A stretch of 64,000 nucleotides of DNA, taken from NCBI GenBank assembly GCA_029339195.1, contig JAPTJF010000085.1, positions 102,641 to 166,640 on the forward strand, read 5' to 3'. The translations under genes and the position numbers were made by a program. Below, one piece after another: positions 1-11,464 of the stretch. Numbering within the stretch: the first letter of the stretch is position 1; the number at the start of each line of letters is the position of its first letter. Below the pieces are notes generated by a model. It ran no database searches and had not been told where the DNA came from. It saw only the letters and a program-made list of their open reading frames with translations. The DNA comes from Micractinium sp. NFX-FRZ (Eukaryota > Chlorophyta > Trebouxiophyceae > Chlorellales > Chlorellaceae).

Positions 1-65
1 GCGTATGAGATGATGATAGTTAGCTGACCCTCTCTCTCCTGTGCTCACCTCCCTCCCCTGCGCAG

Positions 66-3000
66 CTGGCTTACGAGTGCCTTGACCGATGCGTGCGCCC
101 CGCTTTGCTGGGCTGCCGCCTCATCCGCTGCATGCGGCTGAAGCAGTACGGGAGGCTGGCAGATTTGGAGGAGGCGTGGGGCAGCACGCAGCCGCTGCAC
201 GACGTCATACGCAAGCTGCAGGTGCCTTGGCTGGGGGGTCAGGGGGCGGGGCAGGGCACATTTGCTGCACTATGCAGGCCTCTTGTGCACTTGCGCGCTG
301 CCCCGCCTGCACATCTGCCTGCAGCGGCACGACACGGCCCGATTTTGCAGCCTTGTCAACCCGCCCAGCCTTTTGTCTGCCATCACTGTCACGCCGCCCT
401 ATGCCCCACGCCCTCGCATCCTTCTGCTGCAGATCTTCCCCGAGCGAGACGACCTGGAGGGCGCGATCCGCCCGCTTGTGAGCAGCGTGATGCGGCAGGG
501 GCAGGCTGAGCTGATCGAAGCGGCGCGCAAGCTGCGCGGCCAGCCGGACGTGGCGGCAGAGGCAGATGCTGGCCTGCTGGAGCTGCGGTGAGCCAAGGGC
601 CGGACGGGAGGGAAGGAGGCTTCATTACTTCTATCTTGGTAACAGACTTTGTCTCAAACTGGGCTTTGACCGACACACGCCTGGCCGACGGGCTGTGCGG
701 CTGCAGGCGTGAAGAGGAGGGGCTTGGACAAGATGCGGCATGGTTGTGAGCATCAGTGCAAGCCCTGCCTGCATGCCCGCCCCACTGCACCACCCCCCGC
801 CTGCCTGCAGCTCCCGCATACAGCTGGACCTGTGTGCCGACATGGTGCGCTGCCTGGTGGGCTTGGAGAGCTCGGACCTGAAGCAGTGCTTGGAGGAGGG
901 GGGACGGATTGAGGAAGCAGATGCAGCCATCTCCTCGGTACGTATGCAGTGGAAGAGGGCGGCCCGCGGGCCAGGCACCCCGCGCCGACCACATGCCCTG
1001 CATTATATGGGCGCATGACCTGCCTGGGGTTTTCATGGCTGGGGTTGGTATGGCTGCTGCTGCCACACAACCACGTGCCTTTTGCTCGTACACATTCACA
1101 CATGCCGCCTCACATTACAGTACCCTGTCGCGGCACCACATATTGTGATGCCAGGGACGCAGGTTGGGCATGTAGGACTTTATACTCGGCTGGCCAGCTT
1201 GCTTTGCTGTTAGCAGTCGACAGCTGATTCCCAGCTCTCCCCTGTACCGCCTGCAGTGGAAGCAATGCCTGCTTCCTTCCCTTCCTTGCGCCCTCTCTGC
1301 CTGCAGTACAAGTGGTTTTTGGCGGAGCAGGTGTACACTGGCCTGTCCCTGATGGCCACCTGGAACCTCCTCACTGAGAGCCAGGTGTGCTGCCCCTGCT
1401 GGCTGCCCCTCCCCTCCACTGGCCTGCTCAATCACACGTGCCGGCCTGCTTCACAGCTTGCCTGCCCTGCTGGCAGCTCCGTCCGCCAGCTGGGCCACGG
1501 TCGCTCGGTCCTGCCACCCTGCCTCTACCTGTTCAAGTGATGCGGTGCCTTGTCCATGTGATGAGGCAGGCTTGGGGTCAGCCTGTGGTGTGGTGCACAC
1601 AAGAATTGTACTGCCTGAACTGTTGCCAGGCTGGCCAGCAGCTGCCAGCTGCCTCATGCCTCGGCACTGCTCCCACACGTGTCCGCAATGCGCACCCTGC
1701 CTGCCCCCTGCCTCCCCTGCCCGCCAAGCAGCAAGCCGGCCTGAATGTTTTCCTCTGCCCAACCTGCCTGGCCATGCAGCGCAAAGCAGTGGACTATTAC
1801 GTCGAGGGCTGCCTGCCGTGCGAGAGGTGAGGCTGAGGGGGGGGCCCTATCACCCCTGCTGCTCGCTCTGCTCCTGTTTTTTCCCGGCCCTCGCGCTCTA
1901 GTGCTAGCTCTTTGTGTCTCCTCTGCTTGCGCGCATCTCTATTCGGGGCGCTGCTGGCCCGCTCACTGGCCACTGCCCCCCTGGTTCTCTCGAGTTGGCT
2001 GGTGGCCGCCTGTTTCCACGCTGGCGGACGCCCACCTGTTGTATGTCTACCTGTTGCTTGTTCGGTGCGCCATCGCCTTGATTGGCGCCGGCTGGTGGCC
2101 GCATCCTGCGTGCATTTGCATTCATTGATGGTGCCAGTCTCCGTGCACTCGCTGACCGCTGCAGCCGCATAGACCTCAGCGCTCTCAGGGCAGTGTTTGC
2201 CGACCTCGACCAACAAGGTGCGCCGAGGCTGTACCCTGCACTAGGTTGGGGGAACAGATGGCATGGGGGAAGCGCGCTGCTGTGGTGCGAACTGGCAATG
2301 AGATGCGGGACCCAAGCTGTTGGTCAAATTGTTGCCCGCAGTGTGCCCGCAGTGTGCCCGCAGTGTGCCCGCAGTGTGTTTGCCATCCCATCCGCACCTC
2401 ACACGCCCCACCTCCTTCCCCTCTCCTCTTTGCTGATTTACAAATGCACAGGGCTGGAAGACGAGCAGAACGGTGAGTGGGATGCCGGAAGCAGCTTGGG
2501 ATGGCGGTCCGCGTCAATGCCCCAAATGACTGCGTCGGCACCTTTTTTGAAGGCGTGTGCGCGACAGTCTGTCCGCGAATTGGTGGCCATGCAGCGTGTG
2601 CCGTATCGATGAATGAATTGATCGATGCATGAATGCGCCACGTGGCCCTGTTGGGGAAGCGCTGCAATGCTCGCCACATTGTTCATTCACATTGTTATCA
2701 ACATGCTTATTGGTTATTCTTGGGTCACGCATTGTGTTCTAACACATGCGCTGCTCAGCGCTGGATGGGGTGCCATCCATTACCACTGTCCACCCTTCCT
2801 ATGCAGCTTGAACTGCCTCTCGGGACTGCTCCTCTGACGTTTCACGCGTCCCCTGCTGCTTTCCGCCCCGCGTCGTGCAGAGTGGCTCTGGCGCCTGCTG
2901 ATGCTGCCCCTGCGCTCGCTGGAGCGCCTGCACGCCTTTGTGTGCCTGCTGCTGACGCACGTGGTTGGCGGCAGCCCCGCCCAAGCCAATGCGGACATCA

Positions 3001-6000
3001 GGGTGAGTGCGGGTTGGTCGGGATGTGATTCACCATTAAAAAATGTTCACTTCCCGGGTCAAGTTGGTCCCATTATCAATAAACGTCAGTGATTATGACA
3101 ATCTATGATTAAGTACAGTTCGGTTGGTCTTTAAGTCGCAGGGGTTGTGATTGGTTGTCAGCTGATTGTGCATGGAGAGTCCTGGTCAAGTTGGTCGTCT
3201 ACCGCACAAGATTTGGTGCCGGGTTGTGTGCCTTCTGCTGGTGTGAGGTTGCAGAGTAAAATTCAAACACCAGCGGTAAGCTTACTGCTAACGAACAGTG
3301 TCAAACCACTGATCAACAAAGCACTTCCCATAGTGCATAACGATGATGGCTGCATACCTCTCCAACTATGTCGGTGCCTTGTGCTTCGACACACACAACT
3401 TACGCATGTTGATTGCTTCCCTTGGCCTACATTTCCTGGTGTGCAGGGCCATTTGGCAGTGCGCCAAGCTCTTGGCTCTGTGCGCCCGTCAGGGCAGCCT
3501 GGGCAGCAGGCAGAGGAGCAGGAGGGGAGCATGGCCGGGAGGAGCGGCGGGGCCGACACGGAACAGGCCCGGGCTGCCGCGTTCAAGAAATGGACTCTGT
3601 GCCTGCGCCCTTATGGCGTGCAGTGTGCCATTGGCAATGGCAAGCAGCCTGCTGAGGTGAGGGCTCTGGGGCCTTTCGTGTTGGCTGGGCCACGGTTTTC
3701 TGTGTTGGAAGGCAGGGGTTGGGCAGGGCAAAGCTGCAAGGCCAAGTGCCGCTATTGATTTGATAGAGCGTGTGTGTTTTCCGGTGTGCAGTTCTTGGGC
3801 AGCGCTCCGCATGCAGGTCAACGTCAGAAAGAAGTGGCCCGCTGTGACGTTCCAGCTGCAGGCAGCCCTCACACTGAAGCCGCCTTGCTGCAGCCCCTTT
3901 GTGTTGTTGGCTTGCTGCCTGCCCAGCATTGGTGCGCGCTCAAGCTCATTGAATGCCATTGTCTGTGCGCTGTGTGTCGCTGTCACTGGTGCAGGACGCG
4001 CCTGCAGAGCAGTTGCTCACCAACTTCTCTCTCTACGCCACTGGGCTAGCAGCAGTAGCACGGGAGGCTGGCGGTACCGCGTCCGCCAGCCAGGACACTG
4101 CAGCGCAGGCAGCGGCAGCAGCCCCGCAAGCAGCGGCAGCGCAGGGCGCAAGCAGCAAGCAGGGCGGCAAGGCGGGCAAGCGCCAGGGCTCGGGAGCTTG
4201 CCCGCCTGGCGCAGGCAGCAGCGGGGCGGAGGTGGGCAGCGGGGCCACTGACGCAGCTGCAGTGGGCACTGCAGAGGCAGCGGCGTTCAGGCTGCTGCCC
4301 AACCATCGCTCGTGGGCGGCACCGGAGGTAGAGGTCCATGCCATCAGCTGGGCGTGCCGTCACTACCTGCTACTGGTGCGTGTGTGGCTGAGGCTGGTGC
4401 TTCAGCTCAGGACAGGTGCCTGCCTGCACTTTTGCCTGGAGCCGTGTGTTGCTGGGAATCCGGCGGGTGGTGCCTCGGGGGAACTACAGCTGCAGATGGG
4501 GAATGTGTGGCTGGGGCAGTGTTAAAGCTTGGGGCGCTACCAGTGGGTGTTGTGGTTGCGCTTTGAAGTTTGCATGGTACAAGCAACCTTGCCTCAACTC
4601 GCTGCATGCAACGGAGCAGGCATTAGGCTGGTTCGGCCATTTGGCACACAAGAGCCAAGGCCTGACATGTGCCATGCCATCCTGCAACTAGTCATGCCTG
4701 TTTTTTGCAATATTCTCACAACCCTGCCTCCCCGCAGGGCCAGGCCTGCCACGCCACGTTGCAGGGACCTGGAGCACACAGCACGCACGCCTGGGCATGT
4801 GTTACACATCGTCACTGGTGTCATGAATTCTCATTCACATGCACCTGCCATCATCTTCTGGCCTCCCTGCAGGCCCACTCCTCCCACACCATGCTGCATG
4901 TCATGGGGCACCTAGATCAGTCACTGGAGGGCCTGAAGAAGCTCCTCTCATCCCATCTGCGCGACTTCACGCAACAGGCATGCTTGCGTGCGGCTTGCCT
5001 TGAAGGCTGCTTCTTGGGGTCCGTCTGCGTGCATGTTGTTTTGTCGTGCAGTGCACAACAGGTAGTAGCCCTCGCCATGCGCCTGCCCTGGCATGCTCGC
5101 CTGCCCTAGCTCCCGCTCAACCTGGTTCATGCTGCCGCTCTGCTTTGTGCGATGCAGCTCTGCTTGTGGTCCTTGCCTAGTCCTGGAGCACGCCGTGACG
5201 CAGCTCCATGCGCCCCACCTGTCCCTGCTCTTGCGTGCGGCTGCTGTTAACATCACAGCAAACCCCTGCCCCGCCCCTTCCTTGCTCATCCCATGGGATG
5301 CACAGCCGGCAACCGGGCCGGCAGCTGGCACCCCCACACCCACACTAAGGTGTGCTTAACTTTGTTCGTGTGACAACAACAAGAGTGAATAATCACACTT
5401 GTTTTTTCTCTCTCTTTCCCTTGGTACAGGAGGTGCATGAGCTGGCAGATGTGGACCACATGGAGATGTTTGCCGATGCCGTGCTCCAGGCCTCCCACGC
5501 GCAGCTCATCATCCTGCGGCAGGCGCACCGGGCCAACGACCTGGCCACAGCGTTCTGCGAGGCGGTGCGCCGGCTGGCTGCCACTACAATTGAGCGGGTG
5601 CGCTGGCAGCTGTGGACAGCTGTGCGGTACCTTGGTGCTGCTCATTCTGCTCGCCGTAGTGTGTGCATCCAGGCTGGCATGTGTGCGTGTGCGCAGGCTC
5701 CTCAGCAAGCCGCAGCAGTGCTAGCGGACGACGCTTTCACTCCGCCGGGGGGCGGCTGCACTTGTCGCAAAAGCCCTTGTCCTTGCATGCACTGTTCCAC
5801 ATTCTTCACTTCGTTTCCACACCCCTTCGCACCTGTCGTGCAGGAGGTGCACGACGCCCTGGGACAGGCGCGCGATGGTGCGCAGGCGCCGGTGTGGCGC
5901 GGCCGGCAGGTGACGGAGGCTCACCTGCGGCGGCTGCAGGACCACCAGAGGGACGCTGCCGAGGAGATGGACGCGACTGTGCAGGGCCTCATCGAAGCAG

Positions 6001-9000
6001 CAGGTGAGCAGGCTTTGTCAGGGTAATGTTTGGCGTGGGGAGGCCTAGCAAAAGAAGGGTGGTGTGAGGTGTGGGGTGGCCTTGCATGAGACCACGAGCA
6101 GCGCCAGCTCACCAGCACGCAAGCAGATGGTTTGTGAAAGTATATGCATAAGAGGAAGATGGTGACGGCACCGGTAAAGAAGCCTTGGGTATGAGGTGCA
6201 ACGGATTTTGATTGGACGGACGTGGTGCGCATTGACCAGCAGAGTCCGCAAACAGCTGCTCTGTTTCTAAGAGGGGCACATGTTCTTGGTTGAATCGTGG
6301 ATCGCCTGCACAGGCTGCCCTGTCCGCGGCTGCCCCCGCTCCTGGTGCCGCCTCCCCTCCAGCTGCCTGGCTTTCGCGCTGTTCCGCTCCACCCGTTCTC
6401 CCTCTCACCTGCCGCTCTGGCTTGCTGCTGCTGGCTGCCGCCCTGCCCTGCCTGCCTTGCAGACGTAGAGCTGCGCCCCTGGCTGGCCACCACGTCGACA
6501 GTGTTCCAAGGGCTGGCCAAGCCTGGGTTGGAGCTGGAGGAACGCATGGATGCGTGGTTGCAGCAGCGGCGGGAAGCAATGGACGGCACAGCGGGGGAGG
6601 CGGTGGATGAGGAGGGGGAGATCAAGACGTGAGTGCTGTGCTATGCCATGCTGTGCCATGCTGTGCCTTTGCTGTGCTGTGCTGTGACATGCTGTGCAAT
6701 CCCATGTTTATGGAGCGGGTGCCGTCCCATGTCGGGCTGTACTGTGCCATGCTGTGCGGTGCCGATCTATTGTACTGTGGCGATGCTGTGGCAAGGTGTT
6801 GTACCGTGCCTTGGTGCTCTTTGCCTTGCTGTTTGCACTCGCTGCGTGCTGCACTGCTGTCCGTTACCCCGTGTGATGTACCCTTGCCGGCTTGCGGCAC
6901 TAAGCCGCCGTCCCTGCCCCCACATCCTCGCGCTCTGACACGACTCTCAACTGGCCCCATTGCGTGCAGTGCGCGGCAGGTCGGGCTGCTGGTCAAGTTG
7001 GTTGCAACGGCGATGTTCAGGCTGACAGACTGCAGTGACACGCGGAAGCTTTGGAACCGGGCAGCAGATGAGATGAATGTACTGCGGGCGGTGCAGGCGG
7101 AGAGCTTGTACGCTGTGCAGCAGCTGATGGGGTGAGTGGGGGACAGTTTTGTTTGATTGAAGTACCTTTACAAGCAGCTGTTGGCTGGGGGCTTGTAGCC
7201 AGTGCAGGGGATCATGGGGTGAGCACAGGCCGGCAGCGTGGGGCAGTCTCTCTGGCTTCCCTGGGCTGCCATGGCTCTGGAGGACGGCTCGATATGGCAG
7301 ACCGCCGTGCTTCTGGGCGCGCCTGCTTGTGTGTGTGGGACACCACACTGTGCACGCGGCTGTGCAACAGTCTTTCGCCTCCGCCCCAGGCCACAGTTAA
7401 CCATGAGGACCATCATGTGTGGGACCACGATGTGTGGGACCGTGATGCCCCCACAACTGTGCTGCCGCTTCCTTCTTGCGCCGCAGCATGCTGTGGGCGC
7501 GCCTGGGCGGCATTTCCTGCCCAGTGGATGGCCTGGTGCGCCTGATGCTGGCCCACGTGCTGCCGGCTCGGTGGAAGCAGGCCGTCAATGAGGCAACAGG
7601 CAAGCAGGACCGGACAATGGGTTAGAGTTGTAGGGCAAACTGTGAGGTGTGGTTTCCTGTACCTTGTTCACAGGAGCACAGCGGTGGTGAGGCAACTGGG
7701 GAGGATGGGTGGGTGTGCGCTCCAGGCTGCAAGGTCTGCTCTGCCTGCCATCTTGTCTCACCCAGCTGTGCTCAGGAATCCTGGATCATGCATGCCATGT
7801 CTCATGGTGTCAGTGTCCTCATTGCATTGCACGTTGCATGAGGTCAAGGCTTTGATTAGGTGATTCAATGATGAATCGTGTGTTTAAGAGTGTACCTTAT
7901 GTACCAACGTCAGTTATGGTGCCATTTAACAGCATTTCCCTCCCCCTGCAGATGCGGAGCGGCAGTCTCACATTGCCAAGCTGCTTGAGGAGGACGAGGA
8001 GCGGGCGGCAGCAGCGGCGGCGGGGCAAGGCAAGAAGAAGAAGAAGAAGGGGAAGAAGGGCGGCGCTGGGGGCCAGGCATCAGCGGCAGCGGCGGCGGCA
8101 GAGGCGGAGCAGCAGGCTGAGGAGGAGGAGGAGGAAGAGGAGGTAGGAGGGGGAGCAGAGATTGATGACCTGGCGCTGCTTGGGCTTGCGCGGCAGCAGC
8201 GGGCAGCAGAGCCGCAGCCGCAGATGCCAGCAGGGCAGCATCAGCGGCGGCAGCCACGGCCGACGTCGGGCCAAGCGGCGGCTGCTGTGGCCGTGGCGGC
8301 GCCTGTGGTGGCAGAAGAGAAGGAGGCGGCGTACCAAAGGATGCTGCAGGAGTGGGCAGCGGCGGAGAAGGAGAGCAAGCGGCAGCAGCAGGTGGGATCG
8401 CGGCGAGCCACCGCACCCAGCAGCAGCAGCAGCTACGCGACCGCTGGCAGCCAGCCAGACCACCCTGCAGCCGCTCCCAGCGCAGCCAGCAGCCCTTCCA
8501 GCAGCCGGCCAACCACTCCTGCCAAGGCAGCGCCTGCTCCTGCGGCGGCGGCAGCGGCGGACGCGCCCCCTGACGCTACCACTCAGCCGCCAGCTGAGGG
8601 CCGCGCTGAGCCGCACAGCATGGAGGCATTGCTGGCCGCATCTGCCACATTTGACTGGTCAACGGTCGAGGGTGCTGATGATGAGAGGAGCTGGGGCGGG
8701 GCAGCAGCGCAAGAGCAGCCGCAGCAGGAGGAGGCAAGCTGGGAGAGCGCAGCAGCGGCTCGCAGGGGCGGCCACCAGGCAGCACCTGCCGGCAGCCCGC
8801 AGCTAGACCAGCCGCCGTCTTTGCCAGCAGCGGCGGAGAGCAAGGCAGCTGAGGCAGAGCAGCAGCAGCAGCCGCGAGGCAAGCAGCAGGTGCAGCAGGC
8901 GCAGCAGCCGCAGGCGCAGCAGCAGGCAAAGCAGGCGAAGCAGCAGCGCAAGATTGACCCTTCCAAGCCACGGGTGGTGGGCTGGGACGGCACCTGGATG

Positions 9001-11433
9001 TGCAAGTGCGGCAAGAAGCACGACGTGCTCAGCGCCTGCAGCACCTGCAAGACGCCCCAGCCCTGCAGGTGAGACACAGTTATGTGGTTGACTTATAATG
9101 TGGCCTGCTGCTGCATCTGGTCCGGGCAGCGCTTTTTTGGCGGGCCCACCGGTGTGCTCCTGCCTCTGTTGATGTCTTGGATTGCAGCGCTCCTCATGTT
9201 GCAGGACAGTTGTCAGGGTCAATATGCCTGCTCTTGGTTGGGTCAATATGCCAGCTCAAACGTGCAAGCATTGCCTCCCCAGTTCGTGCTTGATCTGGCT
9301 CGCTGCTCTTGCAAGCCTCCTCGTTTGACATTCCTCTTTCTGGACAACTTTATCGAAGTAACCCTCTTCATTTGACACTTTCGTCACTGTGCTTGCCTTG
9401 CTGCAGAGTGCACCTTCAAACGGCACAAGAGTGCACCTTCAAATGGCACAATAATTAATGTCTCACGTTTCTGGTTCCACCCCCCCCCCCCCACACACAC
9501 ACACACACACACAGGAACTACCTCAAGAAGGGCTGCGACAAGACCTGCAAGTACCCGCACCCCCAGTTTGCGCTCGAACCGCCCGAGGGCCCGCCGCCCA
9601 GCATGCGCCAGCGCGACGTGCTGGTGGCCAACCCAAGGGCGCTGCCGGCAGACAAGCAGGCTGTGCGGGTGAGCCCCGCTGAGGCAGTGTTCTCCTTGCT
9701 GTGGTGTCCTGTGGTGGGAGCCGGTGCGCGTGAGGCCGGGCTGCCTTGTTGGGCTGTGCTGCCTTGGCGGCCTGCGTGCAGCCCCGCCCGGCCTGCTGGT
9801 TGGTGCAGCGGGCCGTGTTCATTAGACCCGTCAGCAGCTTGCCTGGGCGGTGGCTTGCTGCGCACTGCTGGCTGCTCAGCCCGGCACAGCGCCTGTGCAA
9901 CTGCCCTGCACCTCCTGTGCGGCTTATGAAGCCCACTCCCCTGCATTGCATCCCCGGCGCCTGCCACAGGACGAGGGCGAGTGGCGCGTGCGTGTGGTGA
10001 CCTGGAAGGGCGACTGGGTGTGCCTGTGCGAGCGGCGCCACCTCATGCAGCACGGATGCGACGAGTGCGGCTACCCGGGGCCCTGCAGGTGCGCTGCTGC
10101 GCTGTCCTGTGCGCTTCTGTGTGCTGCTGCGCTTTGCTGTGCTGTGCTGTGCGTTGCTGTGTGCTGCTGCGCTGTGGCTGCTGCGCTGTGCACTGTGGCT
10201 GCTGCGCTGTGCTGGCTGCATCTGAGGACATGGTGTCCAATTGACAAGGGCATCTTGAGCCTGCCGAGTTCGTGGCCTCCTGAGCTATTGCGGTCCTCCC
10301 ACCCATGCCACACTGCCCTGGTGCAGAGACTGGCTGCGCGGCAGCTGCAAGCTCAGCGGCTGCAGGTTCCCCCACCCGCCCTTTGACCTCCCGCCCGGCC
10401 CCATGCCACCCGCCGACCTACGCGTGGTCAACCTGAAGCACGACTCCCCCCAGTGGAGCGGGTTGCCGCCCTCTGGGGACCGCTCGGCGCAGCACAAGCC
10501 GGCGGCAGCACGGCGCCGCACGGCGGGCGGGGTCCAGGACTCTGCAGCCTCATCAGAGGCGGGCGCCAGCTCAGCAGGGCGCTCGCAGTCGCGGCAGGCG
10601 CTACTCGAGGCGGTGCCGCCTGCGGTGATGCAGGCGTTGGCGGGGCAGCTGGGAGTGGAGGTGGGAGATCTGGAGGCACTGATGTCAGCTGATGAGCTGG
10701 CACTGGCGCTGGAGCAGATGCAGCAGCAGATGGCGGAGGAGGAGCAGCAGCGGGACCAACGGCAGCGGGGCCAGCAGCAGCAGCAGCAGCAGGCGGCCCC
10801 GCTGCTGCCGGTCGCGCCCGGCCGCGGCCAGGAGCCCGCTGCGCCCACCGCGCATGGCCAGCAGCAGCCGCCAGCCGGTGGTGGCCAGGCTGGCGCCGCC
10901 GCCGCCGTAAGCCCCTTCCGGGTCATCAACAGCGCGGGCCACTGGGTGTGCGGCTGCGGCTTCACCAACGCTAGGGGGCATCGGTCTCGCTGCAGAGGGG
11001 GCAAGGGCTGCAGGCAGTTGGCACCGTGCAAGTGAGTGGCAGCAGCATCCTGGAGATCGTTGGGACCTTTACTGGAGGAGGCTGATGCACAGTTGACACA
11101 ATTTCAACCAGCCTATCCTGTGGCTGTTGTTGTCTGCCTCGCCTGCCATGGCACAGCCTGCACTGGTGTCATCACCCGCTTGCCCTGTGCCCTCACATGC
11201 CCCTTTCCCCCCACTCACACCGCTACACCTTCCTAATGCACTGCACCCCGTGCAGGAAGTGGCTGCGGGGCACATGCACAGAGGCCAGCTGTCCATACCC
11301 ACACCCTCCGTTTGACCCGGCAGGCGACTGGGGCCCGCTGCCAAAGCAGGACACCCTGGCGGTGCTGTGGGAGGGAGCGCCGCGCTGGAGGCCCGCGCCC
11401 CCACAGCCGCCGCCACGGTCCCAGCAGCAGCAG

Positions 11434-11464
<31 letters not shown>

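Larger units (their letters stand above)
8985..11325 (+). other. Three tandem composite zinc-binding units (RanBP2-like half plus CCCH half) in the hydrolase-related protein
   Basis: Each unit has a first half W-x-C-x-C-x3-(H/N) followed by two or more Cys, similar to a shortened RanBP2-type finger, and a second half C-x7-C-x3/4-C-x3-H, a CCCH finger ending in PHP. Unit 1: GTWMCKCGKKH and then CRNYLKKGCDKTCKYPH. Unit 2: GDWVCLCERRH and then CRDWLRGSCKLSGCRFPH. Unit 3: GHWVCGCGFTN and then CKKWLRGTCTEASCPYPH. In all three an intron lies at the same place and phase (phase 2, right after the first Cys of the CCCH half; donors at 9069, 10089 and 11032). That shared intron is strong evidence for exon-level tandem duplication. 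CCCH fingers usually bind RNA and RanBP2 fingers bind RNA or ubiquitin; which applies here is unknown. Confidence 0.8.

Noticed and set aside
2881..3002. RhoGEF-like segment (LLMLPLRSLERLHAFVCLLL)
   Set aside because: It loosely recalls the core helix of DH domains, but no other DH motif or PH domain is visible in the neighbouring exons.
3774..4049. Possible extra exon (FLGSAPHAGQRQKEVARCDV) between exons at 3447 and 3995
   Set aside because: It has a good acceptor at 3790, but no donor gives the phase needed to join the exon at 3995, which joins well without it.
7910..9246. Long minus-strand frames opposite the Lys-rich and Gln/Ala-rich exon
   Set aside because: They are shadows of CAG/GCG-rich coding DNA and have no motif or splice support.
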